DNA from: an uncultured Alphaproteobacteria bacterium
Lineage (GTDB): Bacteria; Pseudomonadota; Alphaproteobacteria; HIMB59; GCA-002718135
NCBI GenBank assembly: GCA_902570155.1
Contig: CACFXU010000002.1
Coordinates: 120,557 to 184,556 of the forward strand
Direction of reading: 5' to 3'
DNA: 64,000 nucleotides
Numbering within the stretch: the first letter of the stretch is position 1; the number at the start of each line of letters is the position of its first letter. Below, one piece after another: positions 16,178-29,423 of this stretch. The position numbers were made by a program, and so were the translations under genes. Under the pieces are notes generated by a model, which was not told the DNA's origin, did not search any database, and saw only the letters and a program-made list of their open reading frames with translations.

Positions 16178-19100
16178 GTGAGTTTAGACCATATAAATTT
16201 CAAAAAAATAAGAAAATCTTTCGGTAAAATCCCTCTAGTTACATCACTACCTAACTTAGTTGAGGTTCAAAAAAGATCTTTTGATAGTTTTTTGCAACTA
16301 AACATCGATCCAGAAAAAAGAGAAAATACTGGTCTTCACTCAATATTTAAATCTGTTTTTCCAATAAATGATTATACAGAAAGAGCTACTGTAGATTATG
16401 TAAGTTATAATTTAGGTATCCCAAAATACGATGTTGATGAGTGCTCTCAAAGGGGTATGACATATGGCACCCCTCTTTTAGTAAATTTTAGACTCATAAT
16501 TTGGGATATAGATGAAATTGCTGGTACAAAGTCAGTGAGAGATATTAAGGAACAGGAAGTGTATATGGGGGATATCCCTCTAATGACTAAAAATGCAACT
16601 TTTGTAGTAAACGGCACAGAGAGAGTCGTAGTAAGTCAAATGCATAGATCTCCTGGAGTTTTCTTTGATCACGATTTTGGTAAGACTCATACTAGTGGTA
16701 AATATTTATTTAATGCTAGAATAATTCCTTACAGAGGGTCTTGGTTAGACTTTGAACATGATGCAAAAAATAATATCCATGCAAGAATTGATAGAAAAAG
16801 AAAGTTTCCTGTAACAACATTATTTAAATGTCTATTAAGTAAATTATCTGAAGAATACATTCAAGAATGTGAGAAAAATAAAATAGAACCTGATCCTAAA
16901 AGAATACTTGGTATGACAGGTGAGGAGATACTATCTTTATTTTATCAAAATATTCCTTATAAAAAAAATGAATTTGGTTGGTCTTTCAAACCCGATCTAT
17001 CATTTTTTAAAGCTAAAATTTTGAATTATGATCTTCTTGACTCTAAGAACGGTAAATTACTTATTAGTAAAGGAACAAAAGTAAATCAAAAGATAATTAA
17101 TGATCTAAAAAAGAAGAATATTTTAAATATATCAATTAATGAAGAATCTCTTGTGGGTTTTTATTTGGCTTCAGATATTATAGATGAAAATACAGGTAAA
17201 ATTTTCTTCGAAGCTGGATATGAAATAGATGAATTATTTATTGATTTTATTAAGGAACATAAAATAAATAAGATTGATGTATTAAAAACTGATAACATTG
17301 AAATAGGGTCTTACATAAGAAATACTCTTCAGCTAGATAAAGCTAGATCTAGAGAAGAGGCATTATTTGAAGTTTTCAAAATTTTAAGGCCTGGAGAACC
17401 TCCTACAATTGAAACTGCAGAAAATCTATTCAATAATCTTTTTTTTAATGCAGATAGATATGATTTGTCATCAGTTGGTAGACTAAAAATAAATGCTAAA
17501 TTTAAAAGTAACACTTCAATTGAACAAAGAGTTCTAGACAAAAATGATATTTTAGATGTTGTTAAACATATGCATAATCTTATTGATGGTAAAGGTGAGA
17601 TTGATGATATCGATCATTTAGCAAATAGAAGAGTAAGATCAGTTGGTGAGCTATTAGAAAACCAATATCGTATTGGTCTTTTAAAAATGGATAGAGCAAT
17701 TAAAGAGAGACTAAGTTCCCTTGAAGTTGATAACATTATGCCCCAAGATGTTGTTAATGCAAAACCAGTGGTATCTTCAATAAAAGAATTTTTTGGATTA
17801 AGTCAACTCAGCCAATTTATGGATCAAACAAATCCATTAAGTGAAATTACACATAAAAGAAGAGTATCAGCATTAGGTCCAGGTGGTCTTAATCGCGAAA
17901 GAGCAGGTTTTGAAGTTAGAGATGTTCATCAAACTCACTACGGAAGAATATGTCCTATTGAAACACCTGAAGGAGCAAACATTGGATTAATAAACAGTCT
18001 TGCGTCTTATTCAAGAATAAACAAATATGGTTTTATTGAAACACCTTATAGAATAGTCAGCTCAGGTAAGGTAACAGAAAAAGTAATTTACTTAAGTGCA
18101 ATTGATGAAGAAGATTTTGTAATTGCCCAGGCAAATGCAGATATTGACTCGAAGGGAAAATTTGTAAATCAAATTGTTAGTTGTAGAAAAAATGGAGAAT
18201 TTATTAATGCTGATGTTGATGCAATTGACCTGATGGATGTTTCTCCACAGCAATTGGTATCAGTAGCATCGTCATTAATTCCTTTTTTAGAAAATGATGA
18301 TGCCAATAGAGCTTTAATGGGATCCAATATGATGAGACAAGCTGTTCCACTCATTAATCCTAAAGCCCCTCTTGTCGGTACAGGTATGGAATACACAGTA
18401 GCTAATGATAGCGGCTCTACCATTGTTGCAAAAAGAGAAGGTGTAGTTGATCAACTTGATGCAAATAGAATAGTAATTAGAATTACTGATAAATCTGATA
18501 AATCGTTAAATAAAATTGACATTTATAATTTGGCAAAATTTCAAAGATCAAATCAAAATACATGTATAACTCAACGCCCTCTTGTAAATGTAGGTGATAA
18601 AGTCTCTAAAAATCAAGTAATTGCTGATGGTCCAGCAACAGATTTAGGAGAGCTTGCATTAGGAAGAAATGTTTTAGCCGCATTTATGCCTTGGAATGGA
18701 TATAACTTTGAAGACTCTATCTTAATATCTGAAAAAGTTGTTCAAGATGATGTGTTTACATCAATTCATGTTGAAGAGTTTGAAGTTATGTCAAGAGACA
18801 CAAAACTTGGACCTGAAGAGATCACTAGAGATATTCCAAATGCTAGTGAAGAAATGCTTGTTAACTTAGATGAGACAGGTATTGTTTATGTTGGTGCAGA
18901 GGTAAATTCTGGTGATATTTTAGTAGGTAAGGTAACTCCTAAAGGAGAATCTCCAATGACTCCTGAAGAAAAACTTTTAAGAGCAATTTTTGGTGAAAAG
19001 GCTGCAGATGTAAAAGATACAAGCTTAAGAGTTCCTCCAGGTGTTAAAGGAACTATCGTTGAAATAAGAGTTTTTTCTAGAAGAGGAATAGAAAAAGATG

Positions 19101-20383
19101 AAAGAGCGATAAGTATAGAAAATCATCAAATCGAAGTAATTGCTCGTGATAGAGATGATGAACTAGAAATATTAGAAAAAAGTTTTGGTAACCACCTAAG
19201 AGAACTATTAAGCAACCAAATTTTTGTATCGGGTCTGCAAGGATTTACAAAAAATTCTAATATCAAATATGAAGAAATAGAAAGCTTATCTCTAAACGAT
19301 TTATTAAAAATTAATATTTCAGATGAAAAAAGAACTGATCAAATCGATTCTCTAGTTAAAAACTATGAAAATCAACTTGGAAATATAAGTCAGAAATTTG
19401 AAAATAAGATAGATAAAATTCAGAGTGGTGATGAACTGCTTCCTGGCGTTCTTAAATTAATTAAAGTTTTTATTTCAGTTAAAAGAAAACTTCAACCAGG
19501 GGATAAAATGGCTGGTAGACACGGTAACAAAGGAGTTATTTCCAAAATTTGTCCTGTTGAAGATATGCCATATCTTGAAGATGGAACTCCAGTAGATATT
19601 GTTTTAAATCCTTTAGGTGTTCCTAGTAGAATGAATATTGGTCAAATTCTAGAAACTCATTTAGGATGGGCTTCAGCATCATTAGGTCGACAAGTTAATG
19701 AAATGTTAAATAAAATTCAATCAGAAGGTCAGACTGATAACTTAAGAGAGAAACTCCTAGATATTTATACTGCAGAAAAACATCAAAAGGTTATAAAAAA
19801 TATGAATGATGATGAAATTCTTGAGTTAGGGAATAATTTAAAAGAGGGTATACCTTTTGCGACTCCAGTATTTGATGGTGCTAAAGAAAAAGATATAACA
19901 GATTTGTTATATAAATCCGGTGTTTCCAATACTGGTCAAGAAACATTGTATGATGGTATAACCGGTAAAAAATTTGAAAGACCTGTTACTGTTGGGTATA
20001 TGTATATGTTGAAACTTCATCATTTAGTTGACGAAAAAATTCATGCAAGATCCATTGGTCCTTATAGCTTAGTAACTCAACAACCATTAGGTGGAAAAGC
20101 ACAATTTGGAGGACAAAGATTTGGTGAAATGGAAGTGTGGGCCTTAGAGGCATACGGTGCTGCATATACTCTTCAAGAAATTTTAACAATTAAATCAGAC
20201 GATGTTGCTGGCAGAACTAAAGTTTATGAATCAATTGTTAAAGGTGATAACAATTTTGAATCAGGTACTCCTGAGTCTTTCAATGTTATGGTAAAAGAAC
20301 TAAGATCTCTTGGTTTAAATTTAGATTTTAAAGAAAATCTAAAAGAAAATAACTTAACTAATTTAATAGGATCAAATGAATAA
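16178..20383 (+). CDS. rpoB: DNA-directed RNA polymerase subunit beta
   Basis: RpoB (1401 residues) forms one pincer of the RNA polymerase core and part of the active site. The GTG start is supported by AAGGAGA 5 bases upstream. The rifampicin region reads [28 protein letters not shown] with wild-type Asp, His and Ser positions, so no rifampicin-resistance change is seen. [18 protein letters not shown] ([14 protein letters not shown]) and the C-terminal [24 protein letters not shown] region are intact. It overlaps rpoC by 8 bases. Confidence 0.98.
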   Translation: MSLDHINFKKIRKSFGKIPLVTSLPNLVEVQKRSFDSFLQLNIDPEKRENTGLHSIFKSVFPINDYTERATVDYVSYNLGIPKYDVDECSQRGMTYGTPLLVNFRLIIWDIDEIAGTKSVRDIKEQEVYMGDIPLMTKNATFVVNGTERVVVSQMHRSPGVFFDHDFGKTHTSGKYLFNARIIPYRGSWLDFEHDAKNNIHARIDRKRKFPVTTLFKCLLSKLSEEYIQECEKNKIEPDPKRILGMTGEEILSLFYQNIPYKKNEFGWSFKPDLSFFKAKILNYDLLDSKNGKLLISKGTKVNQKIINDLKKKNILNISINEESLVGFYLASDIIDENTGKIFFEAGYEIDELFIDFIKEHKINKIDVLKTDNIEIGSYIRNTLQLDKARSREEALFEVFKILRPGEPPTIETAENLFNNLFFNADRYDLSSVGRLKINAKFKSNTSIEQRVLDKNDILDVVKHMHNLIDGKGEIDDIDHLANRRVRSVGELLENQYRIGLLKMDRAIKERLSSLEVDNIMPQDVVNAKPVVSSIKEFFGLSQLSQFMDQTNPLSEITHKRRVSALGPGGLNRERAGFEVRDVHQTHYGRICPIETPEGANIGLINSLASYSRINKYGFIETPYRIVSSGKVTEKVIYLSAIDEEDFVIAQANADIDSKGKFVNQIVSCRKNGEFINADVDAIDLMDVSPQQLVSVASSLIPFLENDDANRALMGSNMMRQAVPLINPKAPLVGTGMEYTVANDSGSTIVAKREGVVDQLDANRIVIRITDKSDKSLNKIDIYNLAKFQRSNQNTCITQRPLVNVGDKVSKNQVIADGPATDLGELALGRNVLAAFMPWNGYNFEDSILISEKVVQDDVFTSIHVEEFEVMSRDTKLGPEEITRDIPNASEEMLVNLDETGIVYVGAEVNSGDILVGKVTPKGESPMTPEEKLLRAIFGEKAADVKDTSLRVPPGVKGTIVEIRVFSRRGIEKDERAISIENHQIEVIARDRDDELEILEKSFGNHLRELLSNQIFVSGLQGFTKNSNIKYEEIESLSLNDLLKINISDEKRTDQIDSLVKNYENQLGNISQKFENKIDKIQSGDELLPGVLKLIKVFISVKRKLQPGDKMAGRHGNKGVISKICPVEDMPYLEDGTPVDIVLNPLGVPSRMNIGQILETHLGWASASLGRQVNEMLNKIQSEGQTDNLREKLLDIYTAEKHQKVIKNMNDDEILELGNNLKEGIPFATPVFDGAKEKDITDLLYKSGVSNTGQETLYDGITGKKFERPVTVGYMYMLKLHHLVDEKIHARSIGPYSLVTQQPLGGKAQFGGQRFGEMEVWALEAYGAAYTLQEILTIKSDDVAGRTKVYESIVKGDNNFESGTPESFNVMVKELRSLGLNLDFKENLKENNLTNLIGSNE

Positions 20384-23300
20384 AGAACTAACAAATATAT
20401 TTAATCAAAATCTCGGTGTTCAAAATTTCAACAGCCTTAAAATATCTATTGCAAGCCCCGAAGATATTAGATCCTGGTCATTTGGAGAAATAAAAAAACC
20501 TGAAACTATAAATTATAGAACATTTAAGCCAGAGAAAGATGGGTTGTTTTGCTCTAGAATCTTTGGTCCTGTAAAAGACTACGAGTGTCTTTGTGGTAAA
20601 TATAAAAGAATGAAATTTAGAGGAATAATTTGTGAAAAATGTGGAGTTGAGGTGACACTTTCTAAAGTTAGAAGAGATAGAATGGGTCATATAGAATTAG
20701 CTGCTCCGGTATCTCACATATGGTTCATGAAATCTTTACCAAGCAGAATAGCTACTTTGTTAGATATGACTATAAAAAACCTTGAGAAAGTTCTATATTT
20801 CGAACAATTTATTGTTGTTGAACCAGGTCTGACTGATCTTAAAAAAGGTGAGATAATTTCAGAAGAGCAATATATTGAATATCAAGATGAGTATGGAGAA
20901 GACTCTTTTAGTGCTGCAATTGGAGCTGAAGCAATTGAGCAAATGCTTATTAGTATCGATTTAGAAACAGATTATAATCAATTAAAAATTGACCTTACTG
21001 AAACCAAATCAGAGTTAAAAAAAACGAAAATAACAAAAAGATTAAAATTAATTGAATCATTTTTATCATCAAAAAATAAACCTGAATGGATGATTTTAAG
21101 AGTTTTACCTGTGATACCTCCTGAGCTAAGGCCTTTAGTGCCCTTGGATGGAGGAAGATTTGCAACAAGTGATCTAAATGATCTTTATAGAAGAGTAATC
21201 AATAGAAATAATCGTTTAAAAAGATTAATTGATCTTAGAGCGCCAGATATAATTATTAGAAATGAAAAAAGAATGTTGCAGGAATCAGTAGACGCACTAT
21301 TTGATAATGGCAGAAGAGGTAGGGTTATAACCTCTACAAATAAAAGACCTCTAAAATCTTTATCTGACATGTTAAAAGGTAAACAAGGTAGATTTAGACA
21401 AAATCTTCTTGGAAAAAGAGTAGATTATTCAGGTAGATCAGTAATAGTTGTAGGTCCTAATCTTAAACTACATCAGTGTGGGATCCCAAAAAAAATGGCA
21501 CTTGAACTCTTTAAACCATTTATTTTTCATAAACTAGATATTTATGGATGGGCTAACACAATTAAAGCTGCAAAAAAATTAGTTGAAAAAGAAGATCCTA
21601 GAGTATGGGATATTTTAGAAGATGTAATTAGGGAGCATCCTATTCTTTTAAATAGAGCGCCAACTTTACATAGATTAGGTATACAGGCTTTTGAACCCAT
21701 TTTAATCGAAGGTAAATCAATCCAGTTACATCCATTGGTTTGTACAGCATTTAATGCTGACTTTGATGGTGATCAAATGGCTGTTCATGTTCCTCTTAGT
21801 CTCGAAGCTCAGCTTGAAGCAAGAGTACTAATGATGAGTACAAATAACATTCTACATCCAGCAAGTGGCAAACCAATTATCGTTCCTTCTCAAGATATAA
21901 TTTTAGGAATTTATTATTTATCAATAATGAGAGAAAAACAAATTGGAGAAGGTCGAAGTTTCATAGATCTTAATGAAATATTAAAAGCATTAGAAAATGG
22001 CGATGTAAGTCTTCATACTAAAATTAATGCCAGAGTTATAAATAGTGATGGTGATAATTTAAAAGTAACAACCACTCCAGGTAGAATGATTTTAGGAAAT
22101 ATTTTACCAAAAAATAAAAACATAAACTATGAAATGATAAACAAAATATTAACCAAAAAAGAGGTTAGTAATATTATCGACTCAGTTTATAGGTTTTGTG
22201 GACAAAAGGAGACTGTTTTATTTGCAGATCATATCATGCAAGTAGGTTTTAAGTATGCCGCAATCGCAGGTATTTCTTTTGGAAAAGATGATTTAATTAT
22301 ACCATCTGATAAAGATAATCTTCTAAACGCAACTCAAGAAAAAGTTCAAGAGTACGAAAACCAATACCAAGATGGTCTAATAACACAAGGTGAAAAATAC
22401 AACAAAGTAGTGGATGCATGGTCAGAATGTACAAACAAAGTTGCCGATAAAATGCTTGATGTTATATCTTCGCCTTCAGATGATCAACCAATCAACTCTG
22501 TTTACATGATGGCCCACTCTGGTGCAAGGGGATCAGCTGCACAATTAAAACAACTTTCAGGAATGAGAGGTTTAATGGCTAAACCTTCCGGTGAGATCAT
22601 TGAGAATCCAATTAAATCAAACTTTAAAGAAGGTTTATCTGTTCTTGAATATTTTACTTCAACTCATGGAGCGCGTAAAGGTCTAGCTGATACTGCATTA
22701 AAAACTGCAAGCAGTGGTTATTTAACACGTAGATTAGTTGATGTTGCTCAAGATGCCGTTATCAGAGAAGAAGATTGTAATACAACTAATGGTGTTATTG
22801 TTGAGGAAATAGTTGAGTCTGGAAATATAACATCACCACTTACAGAAAGAATATTAGGTAGAACTCCTGTCAAAGATATAAATGATGAAAATAACAACAT
22901 TATTGTTGGAGCCGGTCAGATAATTTCTGAAAAACATTTGGATTCAATTGCTAAACTAGGTATCAGAGCACTTAAAATTAGATCAGTCTTAACTTGTGAA
23001 ACAGATGATGGAATTTGCTCAAAATGTTATGGTAGAGATCTTGCTAGAGGAACTCCAGTCAACATAGGAGAAGCAGTTGGAATTATTGCAGCTCAATCTA
23101 TTGGGGAACCTGGAACACAACTTACAATGAGAACTTTTCATATTGGTGGTGCAGCAAGCTCGTCAGTCGAACAATCTAATGCAACTTCTCCAATATCAGG
23201 AAATGTTAAATTAGAAAATATCCAAATTATTGAAGACAGATATAAAAATAAAATTGTTTTAAGTAGAAATGGTAAAATAAAAATTATTGATGATAATTCT

Positions 23301-24494
23301 GATAAGTTTTCATCAAATATTCCTTTTGGTTCTAAGCTTCTTGTAAATGAAGGAGAAAAAGTTCAAAATAATCAATTATTGGCTGAATGGGATCCGTATA
23401 CTTTACCAATAATTGCCGAAAAAAATGGTTTTGTAAAATATGTTGATTTAAAACAAGGCATATCTTTTAGAGAAACTATTGATGATACTACAGGAATATC
23501 TAGTAAAGTAGTTATTGATTGGAGTCAAAATCAAAAAAGTAAAAACTTTAAACCAGCTATTAATATTACAAATGAATCATCTGATTCAAAAGATGATGAG
23601 ATAAATATATCAAACTATCCTATGTCAATTGATTCAATACTTGGAGTAGAGGATGGACAAGAAGTTTCAGCAGGTCAAGTTATTGCAAGAATTCCTAAGG
23701 AGTCATCAAAAACTAAAGATATAACAGGAGGATTGCCTAGAGTTGCTGAACTATTTGAAGCAAGAAAACCTAAAGATCCTGCAATAATGTGTGAAATCGA
23801 TGGTAAGATATCTTTTGGTAAAGATTATAAGAATAAAAGAAGAGTTATTATTACATCTTTAGACGAAACAGATTCTTTTGAGTTATTAATTCCAAGATCT
23901 AAATACTTAAATGTTCAAGAAGGAGATTTTGTTAAGAAAGGAGACATTCTAGTAGAGGGTACTCCTGTCCCTCACGATATATTAAGAATTTTAGGTGTTG
24001 AAGAGTTAGCCAGATATCTTGTTAAGGAAGTTCAATCAGTTTACAAACTTCAGGGTGTTTACATAAATGATAAACATATCGAAACAATAGCAAGACAAAT
24101 GCTTCAAAAAGTTTTGATTAAAGATCCAGGAGATTCCAATTTAATTGCAGGTGAGCAAATTCAAAGAAGAGATGCTCTCAGATTAAACAAAATATTAATT
24201 GAAAAAGCCAAAAAAGAAATAACATTTGAACCTGTTTTATTAGGTATTACTAAAGCTAGTTTACAAACTGGCTCATTTATTTCCGCTGCATCTTTCCAAG
24301 AAACGACAAAAGTATTAACCGATGCTGCTACACTGGGTAAAATTGACCCGTTAAATGGCTTAAAGGAGAATGTGATCGTTGGAAGATTAATACCTGCTGG
24401 AACTGGTAAAATGACAACAGATTACGAAAATCTTGCAATTGAAAGAGATAACCAAGTAATTAGCAATAATGAGTCAGAAAATATAGAAAATTAG
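20376..24494 (+). CDS. rpoC: DNA-directed RNA polymerase subunit beta'
   Basis: RpoC (1372 residues) carries the catalytic magnesium loop [15 protein letters not shown]. The N-terminal zinc ribbon ([23 protein letters not shown]) and the second zinc site ([19 protein letters not shown]) are intact, as is the [18 protein letters not shown] trigger-loop region. Length matches proteobacterial beta'. It ends the rpl-rpo transcript; the 107 bases that follow carry a possible new promoter for rpsL. Confidence 0.98.
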   Translation: MNKELTNIFNQNLGVQNFNSLKISIASPEDIRSWSFGEIKKPETINYRTFKPEKDGLFCSRIFGPVKDYECLCGKYKRMKFRGIICEKCGVEVTLSKVRRDRMGHIELAAPVSHIWFMKSLPSRIATLLDMTIKNLEKVLYFEQFIVVEPGLTDLKKGEIISEEQYIEYQDEYGEDSFSAAIGAEAIEQMLISIDLETDYNQLKIDLTETKSELKKTKITKRLKLIESFLSSKNKPEWMILRVLPVIPPELRPLVPLDGGRFATSDLNDLYRRVINRNNRLKRLIDLRAPDIIIRNEKRMLQESVDALFDNGRRGRVITSTNKRPLKSLSDMLKGKQGRFRQNLLGKRVDYSGRSVIVVGPNLKLHQCGIPKKMALELFKPFIFHKLDIYGWANTIKAAKKLVEKEDPRVWDILEDVIREHPILLNRAPTLHRLGIQAFEPILIEGKSIQLHPLVCTAFNADFDGDQMAVHVPLSLEAQLEARVLMMSTNNILHPASGKPIIVPSQDIILGIYYLSIMREKQIGEGRSFIDLNEILKALENGDVSLHTKINARVINSDGDNLKVTTTPGRMILGNILPKNKNINYEMINKILTKKEVSNIIDSVYRFCGQKETVLFADHIMQVGFKYAAIAGISFGKDDLIIPSDKDNLLNATQEKVQEYENQYQDGLITQGEKYNKVVDAWSECTNKVADKMLDVISSPSDDQPINSVYMMAHSGARGSAAQLKQLSGMRGLMAKPSGEIIENPIKSNFKEGLSVLEYFTSTHGARKGLADTALKTASSGYLTRRLVDVAQDAVIREEDCNTTNGVIVEEIVESGNITSPLTERILGRTPVKDINDENNNIIVGAGQIISEKHLDSIAKLGIRALKIRSVLTCETDDGICSKCYGRDLARGTPVNIGEAVGIIAAQSIGEPGTQLTMRTFHIGGAASSSVEQSNATSPISGNVKLENIQIIEDRYKNKIVLSRNGKIKIIDDNSDKFSSNIPFGSKLLVNEGEKVQNNQLLAEWDPYTLPIIAEKNGFVKYVDLKQGISFRETIDDTTGISSKVVIDWSQNQKSKNFKPAINITNESSDSKDDEINISNYPMSIDSILGVEDGQEVSAGQVIARIPKESSKTKDITGGLPRVAELFEARKPKDPAIMCEIDGKISFGKDYKNKRRVIITSLDETDSFELLIPRSKYLNVQEGDFVKKGDILVEGTPVPHDILRILGVEELARYLVKEVQSVYKLQGVYINDKHIETIARQMLQKVLIKDPGDSNLIAGEQIQRRDALRLNKILIEKAKKEITFEPVLLGITKASLQTGSFISAASFQETTKVLTDAATLGKIDPLNGLKENVIVGRLIPAGTGKMTTDYENLAIERDNQVISNNESENIEN

Positions 24495-24514
24495 TAATTT
24501 TCTCTTATATCTGC

Positions 24515-24543
24515 TTGACTTTATCCCTATCAATTAATAAAGA
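24515..24543 (+). promoter_or_regulatory. Candidate promoter of the str-S10 transcript
   Basis: TTGACT (24515-24520) is followed after 17 bases by TAAAGA (24538-24543), 58 bases before rpsL in the only sizeable gap between rpoC and the 30-gene ribosomal run. A weak stem with one bulged U, CCTACGA (24546-24552) against TCGTGG (24564-24569), lies in the leader and could be a regulatory structure. The -10 match is poor, so the call is tentative. Confidence 0.35.
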
Positions 24544-24601
24544 CCCCTACGATTTGTTAAAGGTCGTGGATTAATTTCCAAACACTTAACTAAAGGACAA
24601 A

Positions 24602-24973
24602 ATGCCAACTATTAACCAACTTGTTAGAAAAGGTAGATCTGCTGTTAAAAAAAGGAATAAAGTTCCTGCTTTAGACAAGAGTCCTCAAAAAAGAGGTGTT
24701 TGTACGAGAGTATATACAACAACTCCAAAAAAACCCAATTCGGCATTGCGTAAAGTAGCTAGAGTAAAACTGACTAATGGTCAGGAAGTTTCAGCATATA
24801 TTCCTGGAGAAGGTCATAATCTTCAAGAACATTCTGTTGTTTTAATTAGAGGTGGAAGAGTCAAAGACCTTCCTGGAGTAAGATATCATATTTTAAGAGG
24901 AACTCTTGATACACAAGGTGTTTCAACAAGAAAACAAAGACGCTCACTTTATGGAGCAAAACGTCCGAAATAG
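24602..24973 (+). CDS. rpsL: 30S ribosomal protein S12
   Basis: S12 (123 residues) lies at the decoding centre. The streptomycin-linked segment reads [18 protein letters not shown], with the wild-type lysine (E. coli K42), and the second site [13 protein letters not shown] also has the wild-type lysine. So no known streptomycin-resistance change is present. It starts the str cluster after a 107-base gap and is followed 3 bases later by rpsG. Confidence 0.98.
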   Translation: MPTINQLVRKGRSAVKKRNKVPALDKSPQKRGVCTRVYTTTPKKPNSALRKVARVKLTNGQEVSAYIPGEGHNLQEHSVVLIRGGRVKDLPGVRYHILRGTLDTQGVSTRKQRRSLYGAKRPK

Positions 24974-24975
24974 TC

Positions 24976-25446
24976 ATGTCAAGAAGAAGAGCTGCTGAAA
25001 AAAGAACTATTTTACCAGATCATAAATACAAAGATTTGGTTTTGGCTAAATTTATGAATAGAATAATGTTGGATGGAAAAAAATCTACTTCAGAAAGAAT
25101 AGTATATGGGGCTTTTGATATTGTCTCAAAGAAAACAGATAAAACTCCAATTGATTTTTTTCATGAAGCTTTAAATAATGTTAAACCTGCACTTGAGGTT
25201 AGGTCTAGAAGAGTTGGTGGGGCAACATACCAGGTTCCAATGGAAGTAAGACCAAAAAGAGCACAGACATTAGCAATGAAATGGATTGTTGACTCTGCAA
25301 CAAAAAGAAACGAAAAAACAATGAGAGAAAGAGTTGCTAATGAGATAATTGATGCATTTAACAACAAAGGTAATGCAGTAAAGAAAAGAGAAGAGACTCA
25401 TAAAATGGCAGATGCTAACAGAGCTTTCTCACATTTTAGGTGGTAA
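24976..25446 (+). CDS. rpsG: 30S ribosomal protein S7
   Basis: S7 (156 residues) nucleates assembly of the 30S head and contacts the E-site tRNA. The N-terminal SRRRAAEKR, the [19 protein letters not shown] beta-hairpin and C-terminal [10 protein letters not shown] are all typical. In E. coli S7 regulates the str operon through the rpsL-rpsG gap; here that gap is only 2 bases, so that mechanism cannot work in the same way. Confidence 0.97.
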   Translation: MSRRRAAEKRTILPDHKYKDLVLAKFMNRIMLDGKKSTSERIVYGAFDIVSKKTDKTPIDFFHEALNNVKPALEVRSRRVGGATYQVPMEVRPKRAQTLAMKWIVDSATKRNEKTMRERVANEIIDAFNNKGNAVKKREETHKMADANRAFSHFRW

Positions 25447-25452
25447 TAAATC

Positions 25453-27531
25453 ATGGCTAGATCTCATGAATTATCTAAATATAGAAATATAGGCATTATG
25501 GCTCATATTGATGCGGGAAAAACCACAACTACTGAAAGAATTTTATATTATACTGGTAAATCTCATAAAATTGGAGAAGTGCACGATGGTGCCGCTACTA
25601 TGGATTGGATGGAACAAGAGCAAGAAAGAGGTATTACAATTACATCCGCTGCTACAACGTGTTTTTGGAATGATCATAGGATAAACATTATAGATACACC
25701 AGGGCATGTAGATTTTACAATTGAAGTTGAAAGATCATTAAAAGTTTTAGATGGAGCAGTAGCAGTATTTGATGGCGTTGCAGGTGTTGAACCACAATCA
25801 GAAACTGTTTGGAGACAGGCTGACAAATATAAAGTCCCTAGAATGTGTTTTGTTAATAAATTAGATAGAACAGGGGCAAATTTCTTTATGTGTGTCGATA
25901 TGATTTCTGAGCGTTTAGGCTCTTATCCTCTTGTTACACAACTTCCAATAGGTATTGAAAGTAGTTTAAAGGGAGTTGTTGATTTAGTCTCAAACAAAGC
26001 CATTATCTGGCATGATGAAAGCCTAGGAGCAAAGTTTGATATCGTTGATATACCCGATGACCTTAAGGATCAATCTGAAGAATACCGTTTAAAATTAATT
26101 GAAAAGGCTGTTGAAGAAGATGATACAATAATGGAAAAATATCTTGAAGGTAATGAGCCTTCTATTGAAGAATTAAAATCATGTATTAGAAAAGGAACTT
26201 TAAAAGGTTCATTTGTGCCAGTTCTAACAGGGTCAGCTTTTAAAAATAAAGGTGTTCAACCTCTTCTAGACGCCGTAATTGATTACATGCCATCTCCTAC
26301 TGATGTTGCTAATGTTAAAGGTGTTGATGTAAATGATGATACTAAAGAATTAACAAGAAAGTGTGAAGATAATGAACCATTTAGTGCTCTAGCTTTTAAA
26401 ATAATGACTGATCCTTTTGTAGGTAGTTTAACATTTGCTAGAATCTACTCTGGAACAATTAATACAAAAGATTCAGTTTTAAATTCTAACTCTGGCAAAA
26501 AAGAAAATATAGGTAGAATGTTATTAATGCATGCAAACAACAGGGAAGAAATAAAGACTGCTAATGCAGGTGATATAGTGGCTTTAGTAGGTTTAAAAGA
26601 TGTCACAACTGGAGAAACTTTATGCTCATCAGATAAACCAATTGTACTAGAAAAAATGGATTTTCCTGATCCAGTTATTGAAGTAGCTGTTGAACCAAAA
26701 ACAAAAGTTGATCATGAAAAAATGGGTCAAGCACTGGGTAGGCTTGCGCAAGAAGATCCTAGCTTTAGAGTAACAACTGATCATGAAAGTGGACAAACTA
26801 TTATAAAGGGAATGGGCGAACTGCATTTAGAAATACTTGTTGATAGAATGAAGAGAGAATTTAAAGTAGAAGCAAATGTTGGTGCTCCTCAGGTTGCGTA
26901 CAGAGAAACTATTTCAAATTCATATGATGTTGATTATACACATAAAAAACAATCTGGTGGTGCAGGCCAGTTTGCTAGAGTAAAAATAAAATTTGAACCA
27001 GGTGATCCAGGAAGTGGATATGAGTTTATAAATCAAATAAAGGGCGGTAATATACCGACCGAACATATACCTGGTGTAGAGAAAGGCTTGATTGCTCAAC
27101 AACAAACAGGAGTTATTGCAGGTTTTCCTTGTATAGATTTTAAGGCAACTTTATACGATGGAGCATATCACGATGTTGACTCAAGTGTTCTAGCCTTTGA
27201 AATAGCTGCAAGAGCAGCATTTAGAGAAGGCATTTCTAAGGCAAAACCAGTACTACTTGAGCCTATGATGAAAGTTGAAGTTGTAACACCAGAAGAGTAT
27301 ATGGGTGATGTTATTGGTGATCTTAATAGTAGAAGAGGCCAGGTTCAAGAAATGTCAACCAGAGGTAATGCGAATGTTGTGGATGCAATGGTACCGCTAG
27401 CAAATATGTTTGGTTATGTAAATAATCTAAGATCCTTATCTCAAGGAAGAGCCAACTATACAATGCAATTTGATCATTATGAAGAAGTTCCTTCTAATGT
27501 TGCAGAAGAAGTAAAGGCAAAATTAGCATAA
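25453..27531 (+). CDS. fusA: Elongation factor G
   Basis: EF-G (692 residues) drives translocation with GTP. G1 [19 protein letters not shown], switch [18 protein letters not shown] and G4 NKLDR are present. Domain III to V landmarks include [18 protein letters not shown] and the C-terminal [20 protein letters not shown]. The stop codon overlaps the rpsJ start (TAATG). That direct junction joins the str and S10 operons and leaves no room for the usual tufA. Confidence 0.98.
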   Translation: MARSHELSKYRNIGIMAHIDAGKTTTTERILYYTGKSHKIGEVHDGAATMDWMEQEQERGITITSAATTCFWNDHRINIIDTPGHVDFTIEVERSLKVLDGAVAVFDGVAGVEPQSETVWRQADKYKVPRMCFVNKLDRTGANFFMCVDMISERLGSYPLVTQLPIGIESSLKGVVDLVSNKAIIWHDESLGAKFDIVDIPDDLKDQSEEYRLKLIEKAVEEDDTIMEKYLEGNEPSIEELKSCIRKGTLKGSFVPVLTGSAFKNKGVQPLLDAVIDYMPSPTDVANVKGVDVNDDTKELTRKCEDNEPFSALAFKIMTDPFVGSLTFARIYSGTINTKDSVLNSNSGKKENIGRMLLMHANNREEIKTANAGDIVALVGLKDVTTGETLCSSDKPIVLEKMDFPDPVIEVAVEPKTKVDHEKMGQALGRLAQEDPSFRVTTDHESGQTIIKGMGELHLEILVDRMKREFKVEANVGAPQVAYRETISNSYDVDYTHKKQSGGAGQFARVKIKFEPGDPGSGYEFINQIKGGNIPTEHIPGVEKGLIAQQQTGVIAGFPCIDFKATLYDGAYHDVDSSVLAFEIAARAAFREGISKAKPVLLEPMMKVEVVTPEEYMGDVIGDLNSRRGQVQEMSTRGNANVVDAMVPLANMFGYVNNLRSLSQGRANYTMQFDHYEEVPSNVAEEVKAKLA

Positions 27532-27839
27532 TGGATAATCAGAACATAAGAATTAGATTAAGAGGATTTGATAATTCACTATTAGATTCAAGTACTTTAG
27601 ATATTATCAATACAGCTAAAAGAACTGGAGCTAAAGTTAAAGGACCAATTCCTCTTCCTACAAGATTTGAGCGTTTCACGGTTAACAAGTCACCACACAT
27701 TGATAAAAAAAGCAGAGATCAGTTAGAAATTAGGACACATAATCGTCTTTTAGACATTATTGATCCAACACCGCAAACAGTTGATGCACTGATGAAGTTA
27801 GATTTATCTGCAGGTGTAGAAGTGGATATAAAAATTTAA
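27531..27839 (+). CDS. rpsJ: 30S ribosomal protein S10 (NusE)
   Basis: S10 (102 residues) is a 30S head protein and, as NusE, a partner of NusB and NusG in antitermination. [14 protein letters not shown] at the start and [31 protein letters not shown] central part, here split by normal spacing, are diagnostic. It begins at the last base of fusA, so translation is coupled to EF-G rather than to a separate S10 leader. Confidence 0.97.
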   Translation: MDNQNIRIRLRGFDNSLLDSSTLDIINTAKRTGAKVKGPIPLPTRFERFTVNKSPHIDKKSRDQLEIRTHNRLLDIIDPTPQTVDALMKLDLSAGVEVDIKI

Positions 27840-27840
27840 T

Positions 27841-28485
27841 ATGCAAAGATCAGGTCTAATAGCAACTAAAATGGGAAATAGTTCATATTATAAGAATGAT
27901 GGAACCAATACTCATGTAACTATTCTAAAAGTTGATGAGTGCATAGTATCTAATATTAAAACAAGAGAAAAAGATGGATATAATGCAGTTCAGATTGCTT
28001 CTATAGATAAAGAAAAAGATATTTCAAATGTTAATAAACCTCAAAGAAAATTATTTTCTTCAATAAACATAAAACCAAAAAAAATCCTAAAAGAATTTAA
28101 AGTTGATAATGATAATATTTTAGATGTTGGCACAAAACTTAACGTAGATCATTTTAAAGTTGATCAATTTATTGATGTAAGCAGTTATTCAATCGGTAAA
28201 GGGTTTGCAGGTGTTATGAAAAGACATAATTTTGGTGGATTAAGAGCTTCACATGGTGTTTCTATATCTCATCGGTCTCATGGTTCAACAGGTCAAAACC
28301 AAGATCCAGGTAGGGTTTTTAAAGGAAAAAAAATGGCTGGAAGAATGGGTCACAAAAAAGTAACTAAACAAAATTTAAAAATAATTGAAATTGATAACAT
28401 AAATAATATTTTGATTGTTAAAGGATCAGTTCCAGGAAAAAAAAATTCAGTTATCTTTTTAAAGGATGCGATTAAAAGGTCTTAA
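27841..28485 (+). CDS. rplC: 50S ribosomal protein L3
   Basis: L3 (214 residues) is an early 50S assembly protein with an extension reaching the peptidyl transferase centre. The start MQRSGLIATKMG and the core FGGLRASHGVSISHRSHGS followed by QDPGRVFKGKKMAGRMG are typical. The glutamine after STG (GSTGQNQDPG) is the residue methylated by PrmB in E. coli. Confidence 0.97.
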   Translation: MQRSGLIATKMGNSSYYKNDGTNTHVTILKVDECIVSNIKTREKDGYNAVQIASIDKEKDISNVNKPQRKLFSSINIKPKKILKEFKVDNDNILDVGTKLNVDHFKVDQFIDVSSYSIGKGFAGVMKRHNFGGLRASHGVSISHRSHGSTGQNQDPGRVFKGKKMAGRMGHKKVTKQNLKIIEIDNINNILIVKGSVPGKKNSVIFLKDAIKRS

Positions 28486-29109
28486 ATGAAAAAAACAATT
28501 TTAAATCTTAAGAATAAATCAGTCGGTGATATTGACCTTGATAGCACAATTTTTGGTATAAAAAAACTTCCTGATCTAATCCATCAGTATATTAGATATC
28601 AAAATGCAAAATCAAGACAAGGCTCGCACAAAACTAAATCGAGATCAGAAGTAAGTGGTCGTAGTAAAAAACCTTTCTCACAAAAAGGAACTGGTAACGC
28701 CAGACAGGGAAGTAACAAACCACCAAACTTTAGAGGTGGAGCTGTCTCTATGGGGCCCATTAACAGAGATCACTCATTTAATCTAAATAAAAAAGAAAAA
28801 AAATTGGCACTTAAATCGGCTTTATCAGTGAAAGCAATTCACGATAAAATTTTTATAATTGACACTTTTGAACTTAAAAGTTTTAAAACTAAAGACTTAT
28901 ATTCAGATTTAAAAAATTTTGATTATGAAACTGCTTTATTTATTTATTCTGAAAAAGGCTTAAATAATAATTTTAAACTAGCGTCTTCTAATATACCAAG
29001 AATATCAATATTAAATCAAAAAGGCATTAACGTAAAAGATCTTATTACTTTTGATAAAATATTTATTGATCAAAAATCAATACATGAAATCACTGAGAGG
29101 CTTTCATGA
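28486..29109 (+). CDS. rplD: 50S ribosomal protein L4
   Basis: L4 (207 residues) has a globular domain on the 50S surface and a loop lining the exit tunnel. The loop region is recognisable as RSKKPFSQKGTGNARQGS. In E. coli L4 represses the S10 operon by binding the S10 leader; no such leader exists here because rpsJ overlaps fusA. It begins one base after rplC and overlaps rplW by 4 bases. Confidence 0.96.
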   Translation: MKKTILNLKNKSVGDIDLDSTIFGIKKLPDLIHQYIRYQNAKSRQGSHKTKSRSEVSGRSKKPFSQKGTGNARQGSNKPPNFRGGAVSMGPINRDHSFNLNKKEKKLALKSALSVKAIHDKIFIIDTFELKSFKTKDLYSDLKNFDYETALFIYSEKGLNNNFKLASSNIPRISILNQKGINVKDLITFDKIFIDQKSIHEITERLS

Positions 29110-29423
29110 AAAATATAAAAAGAAATATTTCTCTAGAAAGAGCATACAATATTATTAAAAAACCTATAACAACTGAAAAATCTACAAATTTACAGCAGTA
29201 TAATCAATATTCATTTGTTGTTTCTAATGATTCAAATTCTATAGAAATTAAAAGCGCAATTGAAAAAATTTTCAAAGTTAAAGTAAACAAAGTTAATACA
29301 TCCATAACAAGAGGGAAGGGTAAAACATTTAAGGGCCAATATGGCTTTAGAAAAGATACTAAAAGAGCTATAGTAACGTTGGAAGAAGGCAATACTATTG
29401 ATTCTTCACTGGAGATTAAATAA
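29106..29423 (+). CDS. rplW: 50S ribosomal protein L23
   Basis: L23 (105 residues) sits at the tunnel exit and is the docking site of trigger factor and SRP. ERAYNIIKKPITTEKSTNL at the start and VNKVNTSITRGKGKTFKG in the middle fit the family. It carries a short N-terminal extension compared with the E. coli protein. Confidence 0.95.
   Translation: MKNIKRNISLERAYNIIKKPITTEKSTNLQQYNQYSFVVSNDSNSIEIKSAIEKIFKVKVNKVNTSITRGKGKTFKGQYGFRKDTKRAIVTLEEGNTIDSSLEIK

Noticed and set aside
24541..24575. Rho-independent terminator after rpoC
   Set aside because: The only stem has six pairs with a bulge and no U-tract; more likely part of an rpsL leader, if real.
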